Shown here: one piece after another, positions 26,454 to 34,575 of the stretch | Layout: each line of letters opens with the position of its first letter | Numbering within the stretch: position 1 is the stretch's first letter | Source: Allomuricauda sp. | GTDB lineage: Bacteria; Bacteroidota; Bacteroidia; Flavobacteriales; Flavobacteriaceae | DNA length: 64,000 nt | Direction: 5' to 3' | NCBI RefSeq assembly: GCF_028280385.1 | Contig: NZ_JANQLX010000010.1 | Coordinates: 1 to 64,000, forward strand | Notes under the pieces: generated by a model | Seen by the model: only the letters and a program-made list of their open reading frames with translations | Databases searched by the model: none | Told to the model about the DNA's origin: nothing | Made by a program: the position numbers and the translations under genes

Positions 26454-27536
26454 TTATGCGTTGATAATCTTCTCTTGGTGGTTTATGGATTCCTGGTGGA
26501 TCGCCTTGAACATGCGAAGAACAAATTCCTCGCTTAGTCCCTGCGATTCGCCTTCCAATATCATTTTGCCCAAAATGGCGTTCCAGCGATTGGATTGCAG
26601 TACGGCCACATTCTTTTGTTTCTTGAGTTCCCCGATACCATCGGAAACTTTCATGCGCTTTCCAAGAATATCGATCAATTGGTTGTCAATAACATCAATC
26701 TGTGCCCTAAGGTTGCTCAACTTGGTGTTGTACTCGGCTTCTGGGTCCGTTTCCTTTCTGATGCGAAGATCTTTCATGATCTGTACCAATGTATCCGGGG
26801 TAACCTGTTGTGCGGCATCACTCCATGCATTGTCTGGATCATTGTGGGTCTCGATCATCAAGCCATCAAAATTAAGATCCAATGCGGTCTGCGATACATC
26901 AAAGATCATATCGCGTTTTCCGGTAATATGGCTTGGGTCGTTGATAATCGGCAAATCAGGGAACTTGGATTGCAGTTCAATGGCCATTTGCCATTCCGGG
27001 ATGTTTCGGTACTTCGTTTTTTCGTAAGTGGAAAAACCTCTGTGGATTACCCCTAATTTTTGGATGTTGGCAGAATAAAGTCGCTCTACGGCACCCAACC
27101 AAAGTGATAAATCAGGGTTGACCGGATTTTTGATCAATACGATTTTGTCCGTCCCTTCCAGCGCATCTGCAATTTCCTGTACGATAAACGGACTCACGGT
27201 AGATCTGGCCCCGATCCATAAAAGGTCCACATCGTGCTCCAACGCCAAATCAACATGGGCTTTATTGGCCACTTCCGTTGCGGTCTTCAATCCGGTTTCC
27301 TCCTTTACCTTTTGAAGCCACTTTAGGCCTATGGCCCCAACACCTTCAAAATTTCCTGGACGTGTCCTAGGTTTCCAGATACCGGCGCGATAGTAGTTGA
27401 CATCGGTATCCTTTAAATCATGGGCAATTTTTAACACCTGTTGCTCCGTTTCGGCGCTACAGGGCCCGGCAATCACCAATGGATGTGGTAAACCCATGTC
27501 ATCCAGCCACTTTCTCATTTCCTTATTGTTTTCCAT
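26454..27536 (-). CDS. bifunctional DAHP synthase / chorismate mutase (type II)
   Basis: A 360-aa fusion. Residues about 1-265 are a DAHP synthase of the KDO8P-synthase-like family (VIAGPCSAE, KPRTRPGNFEG, DPSHITG), condensing PEP with erythrose-4-phosphate. Residues about 270-355 are an AroQ chorismate mutase (LRAQIDVIDNQLIDILGKRM). It catalyses both the first step of the pathway and the branch to prephenate, and is the last gene of the pheA operon. The fusion allows feedback of the mutase domain on the synthase, as known in related enzymes. Confidence 0.94.
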   Translation of the reverse strand: MENNKEMRKWLDDMGLPHPLVIAGPCSAETEQQVLKIAHDLKDTDVNYYRAGIWKPRTRPGNFEGVGAIGLKWLQKVKEETGLKTATEVANKAHVDLALEHDVDLLWIGARSTVSPFIVQEIADALEGTDKIVLIKNPVNPDLSLWLGAVERLYSANIQKLGVIHRGFSTYEKTKYRNIPEWQMAIELQSKFPDLPIINDPSHITGKRDMIFDVSQTALDLNFDGLMIETHNDPDNAWSDAAQQVTPDTLVQIMKDLRIRKETDPEAEYNTKLSNLRAQIDVIDNQLIDILGKRMKVSDGIGELKKQKNVAVLQSNRWNAILGKMILEGESQGLSEEFVLRMFKAIHQESINHQEKIINA

Positions 27537-27544
27537 AATTGCTT

Positions 27545-28405
27545 TTAATTTTTTGTGAGGGGTATTCCCTTTAATATTTGTTTTATTCTGTTGGTGTTGT
27601 TCATTTCTTGATAGACATCGTCAAACTCGTTGTCCAGTAGCAATTGCTTAAAAGTTTCCAGGTTCTGGATATACTCTTCCAAGGATTCCACTACATTTTC
27701 CTTGTTCTGCTCAAAAATGGGGGTCCACATGTCCGGCGAACTCTTTGCCAAACGCACTGTACTTTCAAATCCACTTCCTGCGAGATCAAAAATATCACGC
27801 TCATTTTTTTCTTTTTCAATAACTGTCTTTCCCAACATAAATGAGCTTATATGTGATAAATGGGAAACATAGGCAATGTGCTTGTCGTGTGCCTTCGGGT
27901 TCATGTACCTGATGCGCATTTTTAGTTGTTGGAAAAGTTCCAGTGCCCTTTCTTGTAACTTAAAGGCCGTTTTCTCCACTTCACATATAATATTGGTCTT
28001 ACCTTCGTACAGCCCATTGATGGCCGCCGATGGTCCGGAAAATTCTGTACCCGCAATGGGATGGCAGGCCAAAAAATTGCGCCGTTTGGGATGGTCCTGT
28101 ACCACCTCACAGATGAGTCCCTTGGTAGAACCTGCATCCATGACCACGGTATCATCTCCCGCTGCGTCCAATATTTTGGGCAATTCAGAGGTAAGTGCGT
28201 TTACCGGGATACTTACGAATACGGCATCTGCCGATTCCAAGGAGCCGTAATCCCCTTTTTGGTCAATGATGCCCAGTTCCAAGGCCTCATCCAAATGGGA
28301 CTCGTTTCTATCCACCCCGATAATTTCCGATTCCGGCCGGTACTTTTTGACATCCTTTGCGAATGACCCTCCTATCAATCCGATTCCTATGACAACTAAT
28401 CTCAT
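27545..28405 (-). CDS. tyrA: prephenate dehydrogenase
   Basis: A 286-aa NAD(P)-dependent enzyme converting prephenate to 4-hydroxyphenylpyruvate, the tyrosine branch. The Rossmann motif GIGLIGGSFA is at residues 7-16, with the conserved HPIAGTE segment about residue 115 and an all-helical C-terminal half. It lies 8 bp before the DAHP synthase gene in the same operon. Confidence 0.93.
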   Translation of the reverse strand: MRLVVIGIGLIGGSFAKDVKKYRPESEIIGVDRNESHLDEALELGIIDQKGDYGSLESADAVFVSIPVNALTSELPKILDAAGDDTVVMDAGSTKGLICEVVQDHPKRRNFLACHPIAGTEFSGPSAAINGLYEGKTNIICEVEKTAFKLQERALELFQQLKMRIRYMNPKAHDKHIAYVSHLSHISSFMLGKTVIEKEKNERDIFDLAGSGFESTVRLAKSSPDMWTPIFEQNKENVVESLEEYIQNLETFKQLLLDNEFDDVYQEMNNTNRIKQILKGIPLTKN

Positions 28406-28462
28406 AGGTTCGGATTTAGGTTAATGGAATCTGGAAGTGAGTTTTGTGATTTCATTTCCTTT

Positions 28463-29605
28463 TTAGAATCTGTTAATGGCTTCTTTGATCTTATCTTCTT
28501 TTACGCAGAGCGAGAAACGGATATAACCTTCCCCGTTGCTTCCAAATATGGTTCCTGGTGCAATAAAGATGTGCTTGTCGTACAACACCTCGTCAATAAA
28601 TGCTTCCGAAGGAGCTGCTCCTTCCGGCAACTTGGACCAAACAAACATTCCAACTGCATTTCTATCGTACGTACATCCCAATTTATCCACCAACTCAAAC
28701 ATCAACTCCCTCCTTTTGGTGTATACTTCATCCAAAGCATTGAACCAATCCTGGCCGCTTTGCAAGGCGGCAATTGCCCCTTTTTGAATGCCATAGAACA
28801 TCCCTGAGTCCATATTGCTCTTTACCTTGAGCACTGCATTGATATGTTCCTTGTTCCCCAAGACCATTCCCACACGCCATCCTGCCATATTGAAGGTCTT
28901 GCTCAAACTGTTCAGTTCCAGTGCACAATCCTTGGCCCCCGGAACGGATAAAATACTGGTTGGGTTGGTAGAAAGCACAAAACTGTATGGATTGTCATTG
29001 ACCAGGAGGATGTTGTGCTCCAATGCAAAATCCACAAGGGACTGCAATTGCTTGCGATCGGCAACCGCCCCCGTGGGCATGTGGGGGTAACTCACCCACA
29101 TCAGCTTTACCTTGGACAAATCGGTTTTGGACAAGGCTTCCAAATCTGGGAACCATCCATTTTCCGCATAAAGGTCATAGGTCTTGGGCACCGCCCCAAT
29201 CAAACGGGTCACGGAACTGTACGTTGGGTAACCTGGATTGGGCAGCAATACCTCATCTCCTTCGTTCAAAAAAGCGAGTCCAATGTGCATAATGCCCTCC
29301 TTGGATCCCATTAGCGGCAAAATCTCATGGTCCGGGTTTACCCCAACATTAAATTTCTGCTTATAAAAGCCAGCAATGGCCGAACGAAGTTCGGGAAGCC
29401 CTTGGTAACTTTGGTACTGATGGGCCCCAGCATCCATGATGGCATTTTTTAGCGTTTCCATAACGGCTGGGGAGGGAGCCAAATCCGGGCTTCCAATACC
29501 CATATTGATAATGGGTTTCCCTTCCTTGATCAATCCGCGTACTTCCCTGAGTTTTCTGGAAAAGTAATATTCCTGAACTGTATGTAACCTATTGGCCGTA
29601 ATCAT
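28463..29605 (-). CDS. class I/II pyridoxal-phosphate aminotransferase
   Basis: A 380-aa fold-type I aminotransferase. The PLP lysine is in SLSKTFNMAGWR, the diphosphate- and ring-binding residues are in NDNPYSF, and the C-terminal Arg is in GYIRFSL. Its place between pheA and tyrA suggests transamination of phenylpyruvate and 4-hydroxyphenylpyruvate; sequence alone also fits an LL-diaminopimelate-like enzyme. Its ATG overlaps the pheA stop by 4 bp, so the genes are coupled. Confidence 0.92.
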   Translation of the reverse strand: MITANRLHTVQEYYFSRKLREVRGLIKEGKPIINMGIGSPDLAPSPAVMETLKNAIMDAGAHQYQSYQGLPELRSAIAGFYKQKFNVGVNPDHEILPLMGSKEGIMHIGLAFLNEGDEVLLPNPGYPTYSSVTRLIGAVPKTYDLYAENGWFPDLEALSKTDLSKVKLMWVSYPHMPTGAVADRKQLQSLVDFALEHNILLVNDNPYSFVLSTNPTSILSVPGAKDCALELNSLSKTFNMAGWRVGMVLGNKEHINAVLKVKSNMDSGMFYGIQKGAIAALQSGQDWFNALDEVYTKRRELMFELVDKLGCTYDRNAVGMFVWSKLPEGAAPSEAFIDEVLYDKHIFIAPGTIFGSNGEGYIRFSLCVKEDKIKEAINRF

Positions 29606-30432
29606 GGTAGTAGTGCATTTTTGTATTCCCCCAACAACCTGAAATCTTCCGACATGATGTCCAACAAGGATTTTGCCTTGGCAAAATGGCCGTAATCGTC
29701 AAAAGTTACATCCACAAAGAATGCATATTTCCATGGTGTCTCTATCACCGGAAGGGATTGGATTTTGGTTAGGTTTAAGTTACAATCGCTCATGACATTC
29801 AAAACTGTGGCCAGACTTCCCCGTTTATGGTCGGTTATAAACCGTAACGAGGCCTTGTTTATCTCCTCCTTGGGCAGCACTTTGTTCTTCTTTTTAAGTA
29901 TGATAAACCGGGTGGCATTGTTCTTAATCGTCTGAATTTCTGGAGCAATGATATCCAAATTATATAAATCTGCCGCGACTTTTGGAGCAATGGCAGCAAT
30001 ATTGGTCAATTGACCTTCTTTGATGCGTTTTGCGGTCTCGGCGGTGTCCACATCCTCCACCAACTTTATATGGGGATATTGCTTTAAAAATGCCTTACAT
30101 TGTAGTAATGCCATAGGGTGTGAACGTACTTCCTCCACTTCTTCAATGGTGGTTCCCTTTAGGGCCATTAAATTGTGGTGAATGCTCAGATAATGCTCCC
30201 CAATAATGTGGATGTTGTTATGGTACACCAAATTATAATTGGGAATGATGGAGCCTGCAATGGAATTTTCAATGGCCATGATACCTTTATCGACCGTTCC
30301 TTGGCACAAATGCTCGATCATGGAGTCGAAAGACAGGCATTCCACCAACGCTATATTTTCCCCAAAATACTCTTTGGCCACCTGATGGTGGTTTGACCCC
30401 TTAATTCCCTGTATGGCTACTTTTAAATCCAT
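29602..30432 (-). CDS. pheA: prephenate dehydratase
   Basis: A 276-aa monofunctional dehydratase turning prephenate into phenylpyruvate. The catalytic domain (about 1-180) has IMAIENSIAGSI and the T-R-F motif in NNATRFIIL. A C-terminal ACT domain (about 195-276, SLATVLNVMSDCNLNLTKIQSLP) gives phenylalanine feedback. No chorismate mutase is fused; that activity sits in the last gene of the operon. It is preceded by a leader peptide and a terminator/antiterminator pair, so it is very likely controlled by attenuation. Confidence 0.94.
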   Translation of the reverse strand: MDLKVAIQGIKGSNHHQVAKEYFGENIALVECLSFDSMIEHLCQGTVDKGIMAIENSIAGSIIPNYNLVYHNNIHIIGEHYLSIHHNLMALKGTTIEEVEEVRSHPMALLQCKAFLKQYPHIKLVEDVDTAETAKRIKEGQLTNIAAIAPKVAADLYNLDIIAPEIQTIKNNATRFIILKKKNKVLPKEEINKASLRFITDHKRGSLATVLNVMSDCNLNLTKIQSLPVIETPWKYAFFVDVTFDDYGHFAKAKSLLDIMSEDFRLLGEYKNALLP

Positions 30433-30435
30433 GCT

Positions 30436-30467
30436 AAAAAAAAAGTCCCGATCTACGTCGGGACTTT
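30436..30467 (-). terminator. attenuator terminator in the pheA leader
   Basis: On the minus strand AAAGTCCCGA pairs with TCGGGACTTT around a 6-nt loop and runs into nine T, ending 4 bp before the pheA ATG. A strong intrinsic terminator inside a 5' leader and in front of its own operon is the mark of attenuation. Confidence 0.92.
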
Positions 30468-30505
30468 ATCTATATTATACTTCAAGTATGCCTAGAACAG
30501 TCCCG
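30459..30505 (-). promoter_or_regulatory. antiterminator pairing in the pheA leader
   Basis: The leader-peptide codons contain CGGGACT (minus strand, 30505-30499). This is exactly complementary to AGTCCCG in the 5' arm of the terminator (30465-30459). The two structures exclude each other. A ribosome that stops at the leader stop codon would cover CGGGACT and let the terminator form; one stalled on the upstream Phe codons would leave it free. Confidence 0.8.
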
Positions 30506-30563
30506 CCCCTTTTCCAAAAAAGAAGTAGAAATAAAAGTTGTTCCAGAAATACGTTCTTGTCAT
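30492..30563 (-). CDS. pheA leader peptide (attenuation)
   Basis: A 23-codon ORF, ATG to TAG. It encodes seven Phe, three Tyr and one Trp; the core reads YFWNNFYFYFFFG. The density of aromatic codons, the position just before a terminator in front of pheA, and the antiterminator overlap at codons 20-22 all point to a ribosome-stalling sensor of charged tRNA-Phe (and perhaps tRNA-Tyr). It is too short for routine gene calling. Confidence 0.88.
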   Translation of the reverse strand: MTRTYFWNNFYFYFFFGKGAGLF

Positions 30564-30580
30564 GATTGTTAAATCTTGGG

Positions 30581-30588
30581 CTAAGATA
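30581..30588 (-). promoter_or_regulatory. promoter -7 element for the pheA leader transcript
   Basis: Minus strand TATCTTAG, one mismatch from TAnnTTTG, 17 bp before the leader-peptide ATG. No clear -33 element. Confidence 0.45.
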
Positions 30589-30747
30589 GCCATTCAATCG
30601 AAATCCCGTTAGTCTTCCAGAATTTTTTTTGAATTATTGCAGATCATCGATATTTTTTGAAAATCCCATGTTCAAAATCCCATTTCTTTGGGAATTTTCA
30701 ATAACCCCAATTTGATCTTGGGATCTCATTGAATGTGCCTAAAAGTG

Positions 30748-30755
30748 TATTTTTG
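30748..30755 (+). promoter_or_regulatory. promoter -7 element for gldA
   Basis: TATTTTTG is an exact TAnnTTTG match 17 bp before the gldA ATG. A TTG lies 16 bp upstream of it, close to the usual spacing. Confidence 0.65.
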
Positions 30756-30772
30756 GATTTAAATTGACTCCC

Positions 30773-31666
30773 ATGTCCATTTCTGTAAACCAGATTACCA
30801 AAACATTTGGAAAACAAATTGCACTGAACAACATCTCCTTTTCCATTGAAAAAGGGGAAATTGTTGGTTTCCTGGGTCCTAATGGGGCCGGCAAATCTAC
30901 CATGATGCGGATTTTGACCACATTTTACAAAGCGGACTCTGGGGAAGCTGCCGTAAACGGTCATCATGTGGAGCAATCAGAGCAGGATGTGAAAAGGAGC
31001 ATTGGTTATCTTCCAGAGCACAATCCGTTGTATCCAGAAATGTACGTCAGGGAATATCTGACCTTCAATGCTGAAGTCTATAAAATGCCCAAAAACCGAA
31101 TCGACGAGGTAATCGACCAAACGGGACTGGGTCCGGAATCCCACAAAAAAATTGGACAACTTTCCAAAGGCTATAAACAACGTGTTGGTTTGGCAGCGGC
31201 CTTATTGCATGACCCCGAGGTGCTCATCCTGGATGAACCCACTACGGGACTCGACCCCAATCAATTGGTGGAGATCCGTAAATTGATACAGGAAATAGGC
31301 AAGGAAAAGACCATTTTGTTATCTACCCATATCATGAAGGAGGTGGAGGCTGTCTGTGACCGGGTCATTCTAATTAACAAAGGACAGATTGTTGCGGACA
31401 AAAAACTTGAAGAACTACGAGCCACCCAAGAACAAATCATAGAAGTAGAGTTTGATTATCGGGTAGAGGAACAATTGTTGAACCAGTTGCCCAATATTAC
31501 CAAGGTCAAAAATACGGGTGGGTTTATCTATGAACTTACTTTTTACACTGCAAAGGACATGCGTCCGGCGGTCTTTGATTTTGCCCATGACAATGAGCTT
31601 AAAACACTTCAACTTAGCCGGAAAAACAAGAATCTGGAAAACTTGTTTACCGAACTTACTTCCTAA
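30773..31666 (+). CDS. gldA: gliding motility ABC transporter ATP-binding protein GldA
   Basis: A 297-aa ABC ATPase. Walker A GPNGAGKST is at residues 35-43, the signature appears as LSKGYKQR, Walker B as VLILDEPTTGLDP, and the H-loop as LLSTH. The C-terminal part (about 210-297) is the GldA-type extension. In Flavobacterium GldA works with GldF and GldG; those genes are not adjacent here. Assignment over other ABC ATPases rests on overall resemblance and the flavobacterial context. It diverges from the pheA leader. Confidence 0.87.
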   Translation: MSISVNQITKTFGKQIALNNISFSIEKGEIVGFLGPNGAGKSTMMRILTTFYKADSGEAAVNGHHVEQSEQDVKRSIGYLPEHNPLYPEMYVREYLTFNAEVYKMPKNRIDEVIDQTGLGPESHKKIGQLSKGYKQRVGLAAALLHDPEVLILDEPTTGLDPNQLVEIRKLIQEIGKEKTILLSTHIMKEVEAVCDRVILINKGQIVADKKLEELRATQEQIIEVEFDYRVEEQLLNQLPNITKVKNTGGFIYELTFYTAKDMRPAVFDFAHDNELKTLQLSRKNKNLENLFTELTS

Positions 31667-31731
31667 ATCGACCTAAAGAGGAGAATGTGATTAAAGCTGT
31701 CAAATCTCATTCTTTTACCATCCCAAATGGG

Positions 31732-31739
31732 TAATTTTG
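31732..31739 (+). promoter_or_regulatory. promoter -7 element for the PLP decarboxylase
   Basis: TAATTTTG matches TAnnTTTG exactly and ends 21 bp before the ATG at 31761. Confidence 0.6.
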
Positions 31740-31760
31740 CATCCAGTTTAAACCCATTTG

Positions 31761-33203
31761 ATGAAAAAGAATACCGCAAAGCTTGAGTTATCCGAGGAAG
31801 CCATGAAAACTTATGGGTATCAGGTGGTGGATGCCATTGTTGAACATCACCTTACCCAAAAAGACCAGAAACCCGTGGCCCTTGGGTCCAGGGAGGAAAT
31901 GGACAATCTCTTTCTGGAAGAAGCCCCTGAAAAAGGAAGCGACCCCAGTGGTGTCTTGGAATTTGTATTGGAAAAAGTGATGACCAACAGCACCAATATG
32001 GCGCATCCCAAATCGTATTCCTTTGTTCCGGGTCCCAGTAACTATGTAAGTGTAATGGCAGATGCCCTCGCTACCGGTTTCAACGTGTTTTCCGGAGGTT
32101 GGGTGGCTTCACCAGCAGCAGCGGAACTGGAAATCATAACCATTCAATGGCTGTTAAAGATATTTGGTTTTCCATCTAAAAAAGGTGGGGGAATCTTTAC
32201 CAGTGGTGGGTCTATGGCCAACCTTACCGCACTTACCACCGCGCGAAGGATCAAATGTGGCCCTGATTTTTCCAAAGCCATCATTTATCTATCGGACCAA
32301 GCGCATTCTTCCAACATCAAAGCCATTCGGGTACTGGGGTTTAAAAAGGAACAGATACGGATTATCCCAACGGATATTGAATTCAAGTTTGCTGTAAACA
32401 AGTTGAAGAACTGCATTGCAAAGGACCGTTTGGAAGGTCTGCAACCCTTTTGCCTTATTGCCACTTCCGGCACAACCAATACCGGTACGGTAGATCCCTT
32501 GACCGAGCTTGCAGCCATCTGCAAGGAAGAAGATATCTGGTTTCATATTGATGGGGCGTATGGGGCGGCCGCCATTCTCTCCAAAAAGGGAAAACAACTG
32601 ATGAAAGGAATGGAAAAAGCCGATTCCTTGACCGTTGATCCCCATAAATGGTTTTATCAACCCTATGAAATGGGCTGTCTTCTGGTGCGCAACCACAAAT
32701 ACCTCAGCCAGACCTTCACGGAAAAACCGGAATACCTTCGGGATATAGAGGGCAATACCTCAGAAATCAATTTTTACGATCACGGGATTCAACTCACCCG
32801 ACGGTTTAGGGCCCTTAAATTTTATATGTCCATAAAAATATTTGGCCTTGCCGAATTTAGAACTGCCATATCCTATACTATTGAGTTGGCCGAGCAAACC
32901 GAAAAACGGCTTAGAAAAAGTCAACTATGGGAAGTGGTATTCCCAGCCACTTTGGCGGTCATCAATTTTAGGTACAACCCTATTGGCCAGAATATGGATG
33001 CCGAAGCATTGGACCGAGTCAACCAACATATTTCCGAAAATGTGGTAGCTTCGAGAAAGGCGCTATTGGTGACCACCATATTACATGGTCAAGTAGTATT
33101 GCGTATGTGCCTGATAAACCCGAGGACAACTTTGGAAGATGTGGAAGAGACCCTACAGCTCTGCGAGCATATTGCCCAAAACTATGCTGTTTTAACTAAC
33201 TAG
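31761..33203 (+). CDS. pyridoxal-dependent group II decarboxylase
   Basis: A 480-aa fold-type I decarboxylase. The PLP lysine is Lys296 (TVDPHKWFYQP), with supporting His182 (DQAHSS) and Asp264 (HIDGAYG). The family covers aromatic-L-amino-acid, glutamate, histidine and diaminobutyrate decarboxylases; the sequence fits an aromatic-acid type best but substrate is not certain. A TTG directly precedes the ATG in frame. Its last 8 bp overlap the end of the convergent globin gene. Confidence 0.9.
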   Translation: MKKNTAKLELSEEAMKTYGYQVVDAIVEHHLTQKDQKPVALGSREEMDNLFLEEAPEKGSDPSGVLEFVLEKVMTNSTNMAHPKSYSFVPGPSNYVSVMADALATGFNVFSGGWVASPAAAELEIITIQWLLKIFGFPSKKGGGIFTSGGSMANLTALTTARRIKCGPDFSKAIIYLSDQAHSSNIKAIRVLGFKKEQIRIIPTDIEFKFAVNKLKNCIAKDRLEGLQPFCLIATSGTTNTGTVDPLTELAAICKEEDIWFHIDGAYGAAAILSKKGKQLMKGMEKADSLTVDPHKWFYQPYEMGCLLVRNHKYLSQTFTEKPEYLRDIEGNTSEINFYDHGIQLTRRFRALKFYMSIKIFGLAEFRTAISYTIELAEQTEKRLRKSQLWEVVFPATLAVINFRYNPIGQNMDAEALDRVNQHISENVVASRKALLVTTILHGQVVLRMCLINPRTTLEDVEETLQLCEHIAQNYAVLTN

Positions 33204-33600
33204 CCTGCGATTTACGTTTTTGTTGATCAAAGATGGTTATAAACATGCGCACACTAATATTTCTTGCCCTTTGCTTGGCCTTTTCCGCATTGGCACCTTC
33301 AAAATAGGTGTCAAGGGTCTCTATCCAGTGACGCAACCAAATGCCAAAATGGTAATTGGTAATGGAATTGCCCATGTTTTCATCAACCTCAGCGTGAACT
33401 TTTAAGGGGTTGCCCTTGTACTTTTGAACGAAGAACAAATTGGTTTCCCAGAAATTTATCAACTTTTCAATATGCCCAGGCCAATCTGTGATGGTCTCAT
33501 TGAAAAAATGTCCAATTTCCTTGTCTGCCCTGACCTTTTGGTAAAAACTGGTTACCAAAAGCCTAACGTCTTCCCTGCTTTCCAATTGTTTCCTTTCCAT
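33196..33600 (-). CDS. group III truncated hemoglobin
   Basis: A 134-aa globin of the truncated group III type. Typical parts are the early VTSFYQKVRADKEIGHFF, the W-P-x-H region (ITDWPGHIEKLINFW), and the F-helix NYHFGIWLRHW. Members bind oxygen or NO in the cytoplasm. It closes a minus-strand group holding Crp/Fnr and MarR regulators, which suggests a role in oxygen or NO response. Its 3' end overlaps the decarboxylase gene by 8 bp. Confidence 0.9.
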   Translation of the reverse strand: MERKQLESREDVRLLVTSFYQKVRADKEIGHFFNETITDWPGHIEKLINFWETNLFFVQKYKGNPLKVHAEVDENMGNSITNYHFGIWLRHWIETLDTYFEGANAEKAKQRARNISVRMFITIFDQQKRKSQAS

Positions 33601-33601
33601 C

Positions 33602-33901
33602 TCACCACAAATTTAAGATTATTACCAGGCTACTGACCCATAAACTGACGATAAACAGGTTGTACATGGTTTTCGGACTTTGTTGGGACAACACGGCCGC
33701 ATTGAAGCCCATACAAGCAATGGTCACAACAAAAAGTTGTACCATTTGCCAAGGGGAAACCCCATTGATCAACACAAACATGGCCGCCGCGGATCCCAAA
33801 CAACTTTGGGCAATTATAAAAATGCTGGAATAGCCCCTTGCATCCTTTGTAAATTCACGGAGTCCTCTTAAATAAAGTTCCACAATCATGTCATTTATCA
33901 T
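33602..33901 (-). CDS. small membrane protein of unknown function
   Basis: A 99-aa protein from the ATG at 33901, with about three hydrophobic helices (IFIIAQSCLGSAAAMFVLI, VQLFVVTIACMGFNAAVL, NLFIVSLWVSSLVIIL). ATG 33889 (MIVELYLRG) is an alternative that leaves a more usual leader length behind the -7 element at 33911-33918; ATG 33955 and TTG 33970 are less likely. The stop lies one base before the globin start, so the two are probably cotranscribed. No family recognised. Confidence 0.7.
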   Translation of the reverse strand: MINDMIVELYLRGLREFTKDARGYSSIFIIAQSCLGSAAAMFVLINGVSPWQMVQLFVVTIACMGFNAAVLSQQSPKTMYNLFIVSLWVSSLVIILNLW

Positions 33902-33910
33902 TGTTTGGAA

Positions 33911-33918
33911 CAAAATTA
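33911..33918 (-). promoter_or_regulatory. promoter -7 element for the membrane protein/globin pair
   Basis: Minus strand TAATTTTG is an exact TAnnTTTG match, 10-22 bp before the candidate starts 33901 and 33889. Confidence 0.5.
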
Positions 33919-33978
33919 TTTCTCGAGGGACGTCCACTTTTATGACCGAAATCATATCAGCTAAAGGCAACAGGGTAT

Positions 33979-34575
33979 CTATCGCAAAATTTTGTGCGAT
34001 TGCAATTGTAGCATGCCCTTTTTCTCCATGGATTTAATGGCCCTAATCACGGTTTCCACGCGAAGACCGGTCAAATCTGCCAATTGTTGTCTTGACAACT
34101 CTACCAAATAGGGCTCTGATTCTGGAATATGGTGGATATGGGTCTTGAAGTAATCGATAAGTTTTAACAGGCGGTGTTCGGGATTTTCTGTTGAAATTTC
34201 GGCCACCATGGTCGCTTTGTAGTGGAGTCGGCCAGCTAAGGTCCGTGTAATTTCCAAATGAAGTTCCGGATTTTCTCTTAACAACTGAAAAAAGCTATTT
34301 TTTTCCAATCGAAGGAGTACGCTATCTTCAACAGCCTCCGCTTGGGCCGGATAGGCCAAATCCTGAAAAAGTGGCGGTTCCCCAAAACTGGAGCCCGCAG
34401 TGAATATTCCCTGAATAAACTCTTTTCCCTCTTCATTGAGATTGTTCATTTTGATCTTACCACTGATCACTTGAAAATAAAACCTGGGTTGGGAATCCAT
34501 TCTAAAAAGCACCTCCTTTTTATTAAGGTGTACCTCTTGGGCACCATACTTTAAAAGTAAATCCTCGGGAATCAT
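33979..34575 (-). CDS. Crp/Fnr family transcriptional regulator
   Basis: A 198-aa regulator with an N-terminal cyclic-nucleotide-binding-type domain (about 10-120) and a C-terminal winged helix (about 135-198, LSRQQLADLTGLRVETVIRAIKSME). It contains no cysteine, so it cannot hold an FNR-type iron-sulfur cluster. The ATG overlaps the MarR gene stop by 4 bp, so the two regulators are made together. Targets are probably the neighbouring globin and redox genes (inference). Confidence 0.9.
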   Translation of the reverse strand: MIPEDLLLKYGAQEVHLNKKEVLFRMDSQPRFYFQVISGKIKMNNLNEEGKEFIQGIFTAGSSFGEPPLFQDLAYPAQAEAVEDSVLLRLEKNSFFQLLRENPELHLEITRTLAGRLHYKATMVAEISTENPEHRLLKLIDYFKTHIHHIPESEPYLVELSRQQLADLTGLRVETVIRAIKSMEKKGMLQLQSHKILR

